This document shows positions 18,281 to 26,731 of a stretch of DNA of 64,000 bases, in pieces. The translations under genes were made by a program, and so were the position numbers. A model generated the notes under the pieces. That model saw only the letters and a program-made list of their open reading frames with translations, was not told the DNA's origin and did not search any database. This DNA comes from Marinobacterium lacunae (GTDB lineage Bacteria; Pseudomonadota; Gammaproteobacteria; Pseudomonadales; Balneatricaceae), in contig NZ_JMQN01000029.1 of the NCBI RefSeq assembly GCF_000705555.1, positions 27,615-91,614 on the forward strand, read 5' to 3'. Positions within the stretch are counted from its first letter, which is position 1. Every line of letters begins with the position of its first letter.

Positions 18281-18366
18281 TGTTTTACCTCATACCGACA
18301 TGCTCGAAGATCGCTCCAAATGCCTTTGGTAGCGGGGTAAGTCTGGGTCTTTAAAAAATATTCACA

Positions 18367-18377
18367 GCGTCGCGAAT
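18367..18377 (+). promoter_or_regulatory. Candidate GbdR operator upstream of the dgc block
   Basis: GCGTCGCGAAT lies 104 bp before the start of the M19-like gene. The identical 11-mer occurs upstream of gbcB (57840-57850) and its 9-bp core upstream of gbcA (57763-57771, minus strand). The assignment to the GbdR-type regulator is inference. Confidence 0.5.
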
Positions 18378-18480
18378 CACTACGCTTTACGTCAGCCCGG
18401 TGACGCTTTTAGAACAATTCGGCTCGATCTTTCCCCCTATTCTGACCGCTGAATAGAACACCCTACGAATAGGTGGAGAG

Positions 18481-19458
18481 ATGAACTCAGCACAATTGCA
18501 TGAAGATGCCATCGTTATCGACGGACTGGTTATCGCCAAGTGGGACCGTGAGCTGTTTGAAGATATGCGTCGTGGCGGTTTGACGGCGGCGAACTGCACC
18601 GTATCGGTGTGGGAAGGTTTTCAGGCGACGGTTAACAATATCGTCGAGATGAATGGTCTGATCGAGCAGAACTCGGATCTCGTTCTGAAAGTGCGCAGCA
18701 CCGACGATATCCGCCGTGCAAAGGCTGAGGGCAAGACCGGGATCATCATGGGCTTCCAGAACGCTCATGCGTTCGAAGATCAGCTCGGATACGTACAGAC
18801 GTTCAAGGACCTGGGCGTGGGCGTGGTGCAGATGTGCTACAACACCCAGAACCTGATCGGCACCGGTTGCTACGAGCGCGATGGCGGCCTCTCAGGTTTC
18901 GGTCGCGAAATAGTTGCCGAGATGAACAAGGTCGGTGTCATGTGTGACCTGTCCCATGTTGGCGCAAAAACCTCGGAAGAGGTGATCCTGGAGTCCAAGA
19001 AACCGGTCTGTTACTCCCACTGCCTGCCGTCTGGTCTGAAAGAGCATCCGCGCAACAAGTCCGATGAAGAACTGAAGTTCATTGCCGATCACGGTGGCTT
19101 CGTTGGCGTGACCATGTTCGCCCCTTTCCTCAAGAACGGTATCAACTCCACCATCGAAGATTATGTAGAAGCGATCCGCTACGTCTTCAACATTGTCGGT
19201 GAAGACCAGATCGGCATCGGCACCGACTTCACACAAGGCCACGGCCAGCCGTTCTTCGAGTGGCTGACCCACGACAAGGGCTACGCTCGTCGCCTGACCA
19301 GCTTCGGCAAGATCGTCAATCCGGAAGGCATTCGTACCTTGGGTGAGTTCCCGAACCTGACCGACGCACTGCTGCGAGACGGTTTCAGCGAAACCCAGGT
19401 GCGCAAGATCATGGGCGAGAACTGGGTGCGCGTTTTGGCAGATGTCTGGGGCGAGTAA
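18481..19458 (+). CDS. M19 (renal dipeptidase)-like protein lacking part of the zinc site
   Basis: 325-residue amidohydrolase-fold protein, homologous in place and type to the membrane-dipeptidase-like gene that precedes dgcAB in Pseudomonas. True M19 dipeptidases start with a DGHxD zinc motif; here it is DGLVI (residues 14-18). The metal-bridging Glu of GVEGGH is Gln93 in GFQNAH. The later ligands are kept: His159 (CDLSHVG), His180 (CYSHC) and the GIGTDF Asp. The binuclear zinc site is therefore incomplete, and a classical dipeptidase reaction is doubtful. AGGTGGAG precedes the ATG. It is the first gene of the run with the V4R-like gene, dgcA, dgcB and the ETF genes, so a supporting role in dimethylglycine or sarcosine metabolism is likely. 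Confidence 0.85.
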   Translation: MNSAQLHEDAIVIDGLVIAKWDRELFEDMRRGGLTAANCTVSVWEGFQATVNNIVEMNGLIEQNSDLVLKVRSTDDIRRAKAEGKTGIIMGFQNAHAFEDQLGYVQTFKDLGVGVVQMCYNTQNLIGTGCYERDGGLSGFGREIVAEMNKVGVMCDLSHVGAKTSEEVILESKKPVCYSHCLPSGLKEHPRNKSDEELKFIADHGGFVGVTMFAPFLKNGINSTIEDYVEAIRYVFNIVGEDQIGIGTDFTQGHGQPFFEWLTHDKGYARRLTSFGKIVNPEGIRTLGEFPNLTDALLRDGFSETQVRKIMGENWVRVLADVWGE

Positions 19459-19503
19459 CCCCACCTTTTTTAAAAAACAGAATTCGATTTGGAGTCAAAC
19501 GTA

Positions 19504-20043
19504 ATGGGTACTCATGCACCTGAAATGCCGATCCTCGTAGATGACGAAACCGGCGTATGGACCACCGATGCGCTGCCGATGTTGTATGTGCCGCGTCACT
19601 TCTTCGTCAACAACCACATGGGTATCGAGGAAGAGATCGGCGCAGAACGCTACGCCGAGATCCTCTACAAGGCCGGCTACAAGTCCGCCTATTACTGGTG
19701 TGAAAAGGAAGCCGAAGCACACGGTATCTCAGGTCGCGAGGTGTTCGAACACTACATGAAGCGTCTGTCCCAGCGTGGCTGGGGTCTGTTCATCATCGAG
19801 GAGCTGGATCTGGAGAGCGGCCGCGCCCGCGTGCGACTGGAGAACTCCGCGTTCGTCTATCAGTACGGCAAGGTGAATCGCAAGGTCGACTACATGTTCA
19901 CCGGCTGGTTTGCCGGCGCCATGGATCAGATTGCCGAAAGCCTGGGTTACCCGGTACGTACCCGTGCCGAACAGACCCAGAGCGCCGCTGAAGAGGGCTG
20001 TGACTACGGCATCTTCGAAGTGACGCCCGTAGCGAAACAATAG
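19504..20043 (+). CDS. V4R/DUF5943-like protein of the dimethylglycine cluster
   Basis: 179 residues from ATG 19504, which has TTTGGAG about 10 nt upstream. Sequence features (EEIGAERYAEILYKAGYKSA, RGWGLFIIEELD, MFTGWFAGAMDQIAESLGYP, SAAEEGCDYGIFEVTP) resemble the 4-vinyl-reductase (V4R) small-molecule-binding fold and the conserved hypothetical found between the dipeptidase-like gene and dgcA in Pseudomonas. It has no signal peptide and no obvious catalytic motif; two Cys residues could bind metal. Position suggests an accessory or ligand-sensing part of DgcAB demethylation, but no function is demonstrated that I can name. Confidence 0.7.
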   Translation: MGTHAPEMPILVDDETGVWTTDALPMLYVPRHFFVNNHMGIEEEIGAERYAEILYKAGYKSAYYWCEKEAEAHGISGREVFEHYMKRLSQRGWGLFIIEELDLESGRARVRLENSAFVYQYGKVNRKVDYMFTGWFAGAMDQIAESLGYPVRTRAEQTQSAAEEGCDYGIFEVTPVAKQ

Positions 20044-20127
20044 TGCTGAGCTGATCAGCGCATAACAAGAGCACAATACCTGCGTTGCCCAGAGGCGGCG
20101 CAGGCCCTTAGAAAGTTGGGGTGAACC

Positions 20128-22203
20128 ATGTCGCAGTTCGATGTCCTGTTCCAGCCGTTGAACATCAACAAGCTGACCATCCGTAACCGTATCGTCAGTA
20201 CCGCCCATGCCGAGGTGTATGCCACCGATGGCGGTATGACCACAGATCGTTACGTCAAATATTATGAAGAGAAGGCCAAGGGTGGCTGTGGCCTGTGTAT
20301 CTGCGGCGGCTCCAGCGTTGTGTCCATCGACAGCCCCCAAAGCTGGTGGAGCTCGGTGAACCTGTCCACCGACCGTATCATCCCCCATTTTCAGAATCTG
20401 GCCGATGCCGTGCACAAGCATGGCGGCAAGATCATGATCCAGATCACCCACATGGGCCGTCGCTCACGTTGGGACGGTGAGAACTGGCCGAACCTGATGT
20501 CGCCGTCAGGCATCCGTGAGCCGGTACACCGCGCGACCTGCAAGACCATCGAAGAGGAAGAGATCTGGCGCGTCATCGGCGACTTCGCGAAAGCCGCGGT
20601 ACGTGCGAAAGAGGGTGGTCTCGACGGCGTCGAGCTGTCCGCCGTGCACCAGCACATGATCGACCAGTTCTGGTCGCCGCGTGTGAACAAGCGTACCGAC
20701 CAGTGGGGCGGCACCTTCGAAAACCGCATGCGTTTCGGTCTGGAAGTAGCCAAGGCCGTGCGTGAAGCGGTCGGTCCGGACTTCGTGGTCGGTATGCGTA
20801 TTACCGGTGACGAGTTCCATCCGGACGGTCTGAACCACGACGACATGAAGCAGATCGCGGCGTACTACGATGCTACCGGTCTGATCGATTACTTCGGCGT
20901 TGTTGGCTCCGGTTGCGACACCCACAACACCCTGGCCAACGTTATCCCGAACATGAGCTATCCGCCGGAGCCGTTCCTGCACTTGGCGGCGGGCATCAAA
21001 GAGGTGGTCTCCGTCCCGGTTATCCACGCGCAGAACATCAAGGACCCGAACCAGGCCAAGCGTATCCTGGAAGCCGGTTACGTCGACTTTGTCGGTATGA
21101 CCCGTGCTCACATTGCTGACCCGCACTTCATCGCCAAGATCAAGATGAACCAGGTCGACCAGATCCGTCAGTGTGTCGGTGCCAACTACTGTATCGACCG
21201 TCAGTACATGGGTCTGGACGTACTCTGCATTCAGAACGCCGCAACCTCCCGTGAGTACATGGGCCTGCCGCACATCATCGAGAAAACCACTGGTCCGATC
21301 CGCAAGGTCGTCGTCGTCGGCGGTGGTCCTGGCGGTATGGAAGCGGCCCGTGTGGCAGCCGAGCGCGGTCACAACGTTACTCTGATCGAGAAAGCCGAAG
21401 AGCTGGGTGGTCAGATCACTATCGCGGCGAAAGCACCGCAGCGCGATCAGATGGCCGGTATCACCCGCTGGATGGCCATGGAGCTTGAGCGCCTGGGCGT
21501 GGATATCCGTCTGGGCACGGCGGCCAATGCCGACATGATTCGCGATCTGAAGCCGGATGTCTGCATCCTGGCCACCGGCGGTACGCCGTTCCTGGAGCAG
21601 AACCCGCACTGGGGCGCTGCTGAAGGTCTGGTTGTTTCCAGCTGGGATGTGATCAATGGCGTTGTCGAGCCGGGCAAAAACGTGCTGATCTACGACACTA
21701 TCTGTGAGTTCTCCGGTATGTCCGCAGCGGACTACCTCTCTTCCAAAGGCTCCATGGTTGAGCTGGTGACCGACGATATCAAGCCGGGAGTCGGCATCGG
21801 CGGTACTACCTTCCCGACCTACTACCGCAGCCTGTATGAGAAGGAGGTGATCATGACCTCTGATCTGATGCTGGAGAAGGTTTACCGTGAAGGTGACAAG
21901 CTGGTCGCGGTACTGGAGAACGAGTACACCGGTCAGAGGGAAGAGCGCGTTGTCGACCAGATCGTGGTCGAAAACGGCATCCGTCCGAACGAAGCGCTGT
22001 ACTACGAGCTGAAGGCCGAGTCCCGCAACAAGGGTCAGATCGACAACGAAGCGTTGTTCGATATCAAGCCGCAGCCCTGCTTGAATGAAGAGCTGAGCGA
22101 GCAGGGCGAGGGGATGATCCTCTGGCGTCTGGGTGATTGTGTGTCCCAGCGCAACACGCACGCTGCGATCTACGACGCGCTGCGTCTATGTAAGGATCTG
22201 TAA
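20128..22203 (+). CDS. dgcA: Dimethylglycine demethylase flavoprotein subunit DgcA
   Basis: 691 residues, organised like trimethylamine dehydrogenase. Residues ~1-345 form an Old Yellow Enzyme TIM barrel binding FMN (FQPLNINKLTIRNRIVST, VELSAVHQHMIDQFWSPRVN, QWGGTFENRMRF); ~345-370 is the iron-sulfur loop; ~385-690 carries FAD/ADP-binding Rossmann folds (VVVVGGGPGGMEAARVAAE, ILATGG). The loop has Cys349, Cys355 and Cys367, but the position equal to the second cluster cysteine of trimethylamine dehydrogenase is Ala352. With DgcB it removes one methyl of N,N-dimethylglycine to give sarcosine and formaldehyde. It follows the V4R-like gene by 84 bp; the 185-bp gap to dgcB holds a nested hairpin element. 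Confidence 0.9.
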   Translation: MSQFDVLFQPLNINKLTIRNRIVSTAHAEVYATDGGMTTDRYVKYYEEKAKGGCGLCICGGSSVVSIDSPQSWWSSVNLSTDRIIPHFQNLADAVHKHGGKIMIQITHMGRRSRWDGENWPNLMSPSGIREPVHRATCKTIEEEEIWRVIGDFAKAAVRAKEGGLDGVELSAVHQHMIDQFWSPRVNKRTDQWGGTFENRMRFGLEVAKAVREAVGPDFVVGMRITGDEFHPDGLNHDDMKQIAAYYDATGLIDYFGVVGSGCDTHNTLANVIPNMSYPPEPFLHLAAGIKEVVSVPVIHAQNIKDPNQAKRILEAGYVDFVGMTRAHIADPHFIAKIKMNQVDQIRQCVGANYCIDRQYMGLDVLCIQNAATSREYMGLPHIIEKTTGPIRKVVVVGGGPGGMEAARVAAERGHNVTLIEKAEELGGQITIAAKAPQRDQMAGITRWMAMELERLGVDIRLGTAANADMIRDLKPDVCILATGGTPFLEQNPHWGAAEGLVVSSWDVINGVVEPGKNVLIYDTICEFSGMSAADYLSSKGSMVELVTDDIKPGVGIGGTTFPTYYRSLYEKEVIMTSDLMLEKVYREGDKLVAVLENEYTGQREERVVDQIVVENGIRPNEALYYELKAESRNKGQIDNEALFDIKPQPCLNEELSEQGEGMILWRLGDCVSQRNTHAAIYDALRLCKDL

Positions 22204-22220
22204 GCACCGGTTGGCAGCTT

Positions 22221-22341
22221 CGACGGTTAGGCGACAAGCAGGTGGTCACGTGCTGACACGCCGTGAACCCATCCCTGGGGGCTCCGCGCCGGCATCCATA
22301 CCGGCGAGGGTCAGCCCGCAACCACCTGCTCGCCGCCGTCG
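22221..22341. repeat. Nested inverted-repeat element between dgcA and dgcB
   Basis: Four pairs of complementary arms are nested about one centre: CGACGG/CCGTCG (22221-22226, 22336-22341), AGCAGGTGGT/ACCACCTGCT (22237-22246, 22321-22330) with GGCG/CGCC just outside, GCTGAC/GTCAGC (22252-22257, 22310-22315) and CGCCGG/CCGGCG (22287-22292, 22301-22306). The inner part (ACCCATCCCTGGGGGCTC, then GGCATCCATACCGG) looks like a dispersed palindromic repeat I recall from several gammaproteobacterial genomes, but I cannot confirm that here. It could shape dgcA/dgcB mRNA ratios. Confidence 0.7.
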
Positions 22342-22388
22342 GATATCGCTGCCACGTACATGCCTAGGTTAATTCGAGAGGGCTCATC

Positions 22389-24383
22389 ATGATCCTCGAT
22401 TGGTTACTCCCCATTCTGATCTCCGCAGCGCTGCTGCTGGCTGTGGCCGGTATGCTCAAGCGGATCAGCCTGTGGCGCGCAGGTCAGCCGGAGAACGTCA
22501 ACTTCTTCTCGGGCTTGATGGCGATGCCACGCCGCTACCTGGTGGATCTGCACCATGTAGTCGAACGTGACAAGTACATGTCCAAGACCCACGTGGCGAC
22601 CGCAGGCGGCTTTGTGCTGTCGATGGTGCTGATTCTGGCCGTGCACTTGTTCGGTATCGAAAACCGCTGGCTCAGCTACGCGCTGTTGGGCGCTCTGGTG
22701 CTGATGTTTGTCGGCAGCTTCTTTGTCTGGAAGCGTCGTCGCAATCCGCCTGCACGCCTGTCGAAAGGGCCATGGATGCGCCTGCCCAAGAGCCTGCTGA
22801 TGTTCGCTGTCAGCTTCTTTATCGCTACGCTGCCGGCTGCCGGAATACTGCCGACGGACTTCGGTGGCTGGGTGCTGGCTGTCGTACTGGCGGCCGGTAT
22901 CGTCTGGGGCTTGGGTGAGCTGGTGTTCGGCATGGCCTGGGGCGGGCCGATGAAGCACGCCTTCGCCGGCGCCCTGCATCTGGCATTTCACCGCCGTCCG
23001 GAGCGTTTCGGTGGGGGGCGTTCAACCGGTCTCAAGCCGGTCGACCTGAACGCTGCAAAACTGGGTGTTGAGAAGCCGACCGATTTCAAATGGAATCAGT
23101 TGCTTGGGTTCGATGCCTGCGTACAGTGCGGTAAGTGCGAGGCGATGTGCCCGGCGTTTGCGGCCGGTCAACCGCTGAACCCGAAGAAGCTGATCCAGGA
23201 TATGGTGGTGGGTCTGGCCGGCGGTTCTGACGCCAAGTTTGCCGGTAGCCCCTATCCGGGCAGGGATGTGGGCTTCGCCGTCGGCGGTCCGAACCTGTCG
23301 ATCACCGAAGGTCTGGTCAGCCCCGATACCCTCTGGTCCTGCACCACCTGTCGCGCCTGTGTCGAGGAGTGTCCGATGATGATCGAGCACGTGGATGCGA
23401 TCGTCGACATGCGACGCTTCCTGACGCTGGAGAAGGGCAGCACGCCGAACAAGGGTGCCGAGGTGCTGGAAAACCTGATCGCCACCGACAACCCCAGCGG
23501 ATTCAATCCGGGTAGCCGGATGAACTGGGCGGCCGACCAGAACCTGCGCGTCATGAAGGACGTGAAAGAGGTTGATGTGCTGTTCTGGGTTTCCGACGGT
23601 GCTTTCGATATGCGTAGCCAGCGTATCCTGCGCGCGTTCGTGAAGGTGCTGAAGGCGGCCAAGGTAGACTTCGCCGTACTCGGTGATGAAGAGCGCGATT
23701 CCGGTGATGTGGCCCGTCGTCTGGGCGACGATGCCACCTTCCAGAGTCTGGCCAGGCGCAATATCGCGGCGATGAGCCAGTACAAGTTCAACCGCATCGT
23801 GACCACCGATCCGCACGCTTTCCACTGCTTGAAGAACGAGTATCCGGATCTCTATCCGGCCGGCCAGAAGCCGACCTATGAGGTGCTGCATCACACCACC
23901 TTCATCAACGAGTTGGTCAAGGCTGAGGTGCTCAATCTTAGCGAGTACAAAGGCGGCACCGTGACCTATCACGACCCCTGCTATCTGGGCCGTTACAACG
24001 GCGAGTACGACTCTCCGCGCGAGCTGCTGAAAGAGCTGGGTATCGAGCTGGCCGAAATGGAGCGCTCCGGTTTCCGTTCCCGTTGCTGCGGCGGCGGTGG
24101 TGGCGCACCGATCACCGATATTCCGGGTGAGCGTCGTATTGCCGATATGCGTATGGAAGAGGTTCGTGCAGTTGGCGCCGAGCTGGTTGCCGTGGGCTGT
24201 CAGCAGTGTACAGCGATGCTCGAAGGTGTCGTCGAGCCCCGTGCTGAAGTGAAGGATATCGCGGAGCTCGTGGCCGACGCGCTGATCGAGGATGCAGCAC
24301 CGGTCAAGTCTGGTGTACAGCGCAAAGACTCTCGCGAGCAGAATAAACCGGCAAAAAAGCCGCTGGTTGAGGAGGTGATCTGA
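22389..24383 (+). CDS. dgcB: Dimethylglycine demethylase membrane iron-sulfur subunit DgcB
   Basis: 664 residues. The first ~200 contain membrane segments (near residues 3-20, 70-90, 95-112, 135-155 and 160-180) that would anchor the complex. Two ferredoxin-type cluster motifs follow: CVQCGKCEAMCP and CTTCRACVEECP. The C-terminal part has two CCG-type domains, as in HdrB/GlpC/lactate-utilisation proteins: one in CYLGRYNGEYDSPRELL and the other RCCGGGGGAP, plus GCQQCTAML. It should pass electrons from DgcA toward the ETF pair and quinone. GAGAGG precedes ATG 22389. Its TGA overlaps the ATG of the next gene by one base, so the two are translationally coupled. Confidence 0.9.
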   Translation: MILDWLLPILISAALLLAVAGMLKRISLWRAGQPENVNFFSGLMAMPRRYLVDLHHVVERDKYMSKTHVATAGGFVLSMVLILAVHLFGIENRWLSYALLGALVLMFVGSFFVWKRRRNPPARLSKGPWMRLPKSLLMFAVSFFIATLPAAGILPTDFGGWVLAVVLAAGIVWGLGELVFGMAWGGPMKHAFAGALHLAFHRRPERFGGGRSTGLKPVDLNAAKLGVEKPTDFKWNQLLGFDACVQCGKCEAMCPAFAAGQPLNPKKLIQDMVVGLAGGSDAKFAGSPYPGRDVGFAVGGPNLSITEGLVSPDTLWSCTTCRACVEECPMMIEHVDAIVDMRRFLTLEKGSTPNKGAEVLENLIATDNPSGFNPGSRMNWAADQNLRVMKDVKEVDVLFWVSDGAFDMRSQRILRAFVKVLKAAKVDFAVLGDEERDSGDVARRLGDDATFQSLARRNIAAMSQYKFNRIVTTDPHAFHCLKNEYPDLYPAGQKPTYEVLHHTTFINELVKAEVLNLSEYKGGTVTYHDPCYLGRYNGEYDSPRELLKELGIELAEMERSGFRSRCCGGGGGAPITDIPGERRIADMRMEEVRAVGAELVAVGCQQCTAMLEGVVEPRAEVKDIAELVADALIEDAAPVKSGVQRKDSREQNKPAKKPLVEEVI

Positions 24384-25624
24384 TGAGTGAGGATATTATC
24401 CGTCGCGACCCGCGCGCGGAGTGGATCGCCCGCAACCGGTTGCACCCTCTGCACCAGACAATGCAGGCAAGCCCGGCCGAAATGCGTGGTCCGTCCGGCC
24501 TGATTCGGCGTAATCCCCATGCGGTCGGCTTTATTGGCCCGAATGGCATCAAGCGTATCGACCGCATGAACGGCAACGCTCCGGTGGTTCCGGGTGGACG
24601 TCGCTCAGCAGGCGCGGCCAAAGAGGTGGAACTGCCGCTGCATCGTGTGGAGAACCCCGATTACTACATCGCGGTGGTGCCCGACATGGTGGGTGGCCGT
24701 CTGAGTGGCCATGATCGCGATGTGCTGGGGCAGGCTCACAAGCTGATTGCCGAGATCGGTGGCAGCGGTGCTGTACTGGCCATTGTCTTCGGTGAGTATC
24801 GAGAAGAGGCGTTCGACAAGGCGGGTGTTGATCGCCTGCTGCATCTGCAGAGCGATGAGTACGAGGGCTATTCGCCGGAGTTGCGCGTGGCGGCGCTAGC
24901 GCAGGTTGAACAGACCTTCGCGCCGCGTCACTGGCTGCTGCCTGATAGCGTTGCAGCCGGCTTTGAAATCGGCTGCCGTCTGGCAGCCGAGTTGGGTGAG
25001 CGACCGGCAACACAGGCCTGGCAAGTGGGTCTGGAGCAGACCATCTGTCGCGCCGCCGGCGGTACCCGCGATATTACCCGCCAGACGCCGCGCTTGCTGC
25101 TATTGGCTGAAGAGTGCGCAGAACCGATCGACGAGACCCGTCATGAAGTGCTGGCGGTCGAGCTCGACGCGACGGTTTCCGCTCAGGCCCGGATACGCGA
25201 CTGCGGTCAGGTGGCGGTTGATCCCAACGCTATCCCGCTGGCGGAAGCGGAGTTCATCCTGTCGGCGGGCAACGGCGTCAGCGACTGGGCTCAGTTCCAT
25301 CAGGCGGCGGAAGTGCTGGGCGCTACCGAAGGGGCGAGCCGTGTGGCGGTGGACGATGGTTATATGCCAAGGTTCCGTCAGGTGGGCGCTACCGGTACCT
25401 GGGTGACCGCACGGGTGTATGTGGCCGTGGGTATCTCGGGTGCTATCCAGCATCTACAGGGTATCGGCCAATGCGACAAGGTCATCGCCATCAATACTGA
25501 TATCGGTTGCGACATGGTCAAGCGTGCGGCTCTCAGTGTAATTGCCGACAGCAGTGAGGTGCTGGCGGAGCTGATCCGACTGGCCAAGGCGCATCGTCTG
25601 GAGGTGCTCGAACATGCAGCCTGA
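24383..25624 (+). CDS. etfA: Electron transfer flavoprotein alpha subunit of the dimethylglycine cluster
   Basis: 413 residues, about 100 longer than housekeeping EtfA. Residues ~1-85 are a distinctive N-terminal extension (RRDPRAEWIARNRLHPLHQ, then GPNGIKRIDRMNG). The middle has the alpha/beta ETF domain. The C-terminal FAD-binding domain carries VGATGTWVTARVYVAVGISG, GAIQHLQGIGQCDKVIAIN and DIGCDMVKRAAL in place of the usual DPEAPIF segment. This fits the divergent ETF alpha encoded after dgcB in Pseudomonas. It shares the TGATG overlap with dgcB and overlaps the beta-subunit gene by 11 bp. Role: accept electrons from the demethylase for ETF:quinone oxidoreductase. Confidence 0.88.
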   Translation: MSEDIIRRDPRAEWIARNRLHPLHQTMQASPAEMRGPSGLIRRNPHAVGFIGPNGIKRIDRMNGNAPVVPGGRRSAGAAKEVELPLHRVENPDYYIAVVPDMVGGRLSGHDRDVLGQAHKLIAEIGGSGAVLAIVFGEYREEAFDKAGVDRLLHLQSDEYEGYSPELRVAALAQVEQTFAPRHWLLPDSVAAGFEIGCRLAAELGERPATQAWQVGLEQTICRAAGGTRDITRQTPRLLLLAEECAEPIDETRHEVLAVELDATVSAQARIRDCGQVAVDPNAIPLAEAEFILSAGNGVSDWAQFHQAAEVLGATEGASRVAVDDGYMPRFRQVGATGTWVTARVYVAVGISGAIQHLQGIGQCDKVIAINTDIGCDMVKRAALSVIADSSEVLAELIRLAKAHRLEVLEHAA

Positions 25625-26408
25625 TAAACAGAATTTGAACCTGCGCATCACCGCGCTTGTCTCGCTCGGCAAACACCCGGGCTCTGGTCGGGAGCGTCGC
25701 GCCGAGCAGGATGCCCGTGCCGTGGAGATGGGGCTGACACTGTCGCCCAAGGGGCTCGAAGTACTGCACGCGGGAAACCCACAGTCAGAGTCGCTGCGTG
25801 CCTATGCCGGTATGGGGCTTAAGATGCTTCGCGTACTTGAGCAGGGTGAAGGTGCCGATGCAGTACCGGCACTGAGCCACTATCTGAATCAGCAGAAGCC
25901 GGATATTGTGCTCACCGGTGTACGGGCTGAAAGCGGCGAGTCATCCGGCATGATGCCATACCTGCTGGGCAAGGCGTTGGGGTGGCCTGTGGTGACGCGA
26001 ATCGCCGAGATCGTCAGCATCGATCATGGCGAAGCCAACCTGCTGCAGGCGCTGCCGCGCGGTCAGCGTCGCGCATTGCGTGTGCCGCTACCCTTTGTCG
26101 CCAGTGTCGATATGGCCGCTCAGGCACCTCGTCAGAGCGCCTTTGGCCCCGCCAGCCGTGCACAGATGGAGACGGACGATGTCGGTGTCGAGATCCTCGA
26201 TGAGGTCAAGTCGCTTTGGAGCGAGGCGCCTGCCCGTAAACGGCCTAAGCGTCTTAAGGTGGTCAAGGCCAAAACCGCTGCCGACCGCTTCAAGGCTGCG
26301 ACAGCCAAGTCTTCTGGCGATGGCGGTAAGGTCCTGCGCGACAAGCCGGCCAGCGAAATGGCGCAGGCGGTGTTCGACCTGCTGCTGGAAGAGGGCGTTA
26401 TTCGCTAA
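25614..26408 (+). CDS. etfB: Electron transfer flavoprotein beta subunit of the dimethylglycine cluster
   Basis: 264 residues, in the size range of EtfB (~250). It has the adenine nucleotide alpha/beta fold (ITALVSLGKHPGSG, VEMGLTLSPKGLEVLHAG, KPDIVLTGVRAESGESSGM) and a central GWPVVTRIAEI segment that matches the ETF beta signature region. The basic tail (PARKRPKRLKVVKAKTA) and C-terminal AQAVFDLLLEEGVI are unlike housekeeping EtfB. Its start lies inside the end of etfA. It closes the dgc block and is followed by a strong terminator. Confidence 0.87.
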   Translation: MQPDKQNLNLRITALVSLGKHPGSGRERRAEQDARAVEMGLTLSPKGLEVLHAGNPQSESLRAYAGMGLKMLRVLEQGEGADAVPALSHYLNQQKPDIVLTGVRAESGESSGMMPYLLGKALGWPVVTRIAEIVSIDHGEANLLQALPRGQRRALRVPLPFVASVDMAAQAPRQSAFGPASRAQMETDDVGVEILDEVKSLWSEAPARKRPKRLKVVKAKTAADRFKAATAKSSGDGGKVLRDKPASEMAQAVFDLLLEEGVIR

Positions 26409-26425
26409 CGGGCGCGCAATAGTCG

Positions 26426-26465
26426 AAGGCGCAGGTCGGATCTTCTTCGGCCTGCGCCTTTTTTG
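26426..26465 (+). terminator. Terminator of the dgc/etf operon
   Basis: A 10-bp stem AAGGCGCAGG / CCTGCGCCTT (26426-26435, 26451-26460) is followed by a run of T residues, 18 bp after the etfB stop codon. Confidence 0.88.
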
Positions 26466-26704
26466 TGTGTCGATAGCCGGTTTCATGTCGCGTTCGGCAA
26501 CGCCTGAGGCGATTGTGAATAGATGAGGGTGGTTTGTTGGGGGCACAATGAACCCATATTTCAAATGAAGCCAGACAGCCTCACCTCTGTATGCCGATTG
26601 CGAAATATATCCCCTGTTAAACGTCGTGGCCGATCTACCCTTCGGCTGTGGCTGTTCCTCAAGTCTCCGGTGCACCCCGGAGCAATCACGGTTCTAATCC
26701 TTTG

Positions 26705-26729
26705 GCCCCCGTCCCCGGGGGCTTTTTTT
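26705..26729 (+). terminator. Second rho-independent-type hairpin
   Basis: GCCCCC/GGGGGC stem (26705-26710, 26717-26722) followed by seven T residues. It sits just past the stop codon of the opposing hydrolase gene and faces plus-strand transcription. Confidence 0.65.
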
Positions 26730-26731
26730 AC

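Larger units (their letters stand above)
26409..26731. other. Intergenic stretch with two hairpins
   Basis: No supported gene. It holds the etfB terminator, a CTCCGG/CCGGAG hairpin (26666-26681), and a second terminator-like hairpin at 26705-26722. A GGTTCTAATCC run resembles a tRNA T-loop, but no tRNA folds around it. Confidence 0.5.

Noticed and set aside
20506..22161. Long minus-strand open frame (551 codons) opposite dgcA
   Set aside because: The product is His/Asp/Val-rich low-information sequence mirroring the codon bias of dgcA; no ribosome site and no family features.
26655..26702. tRNA-like segment with GGTTCTAATCC
   Set aside because: The T-stem does not pair, and no acceptor or anticodon arm can be drawn around it.
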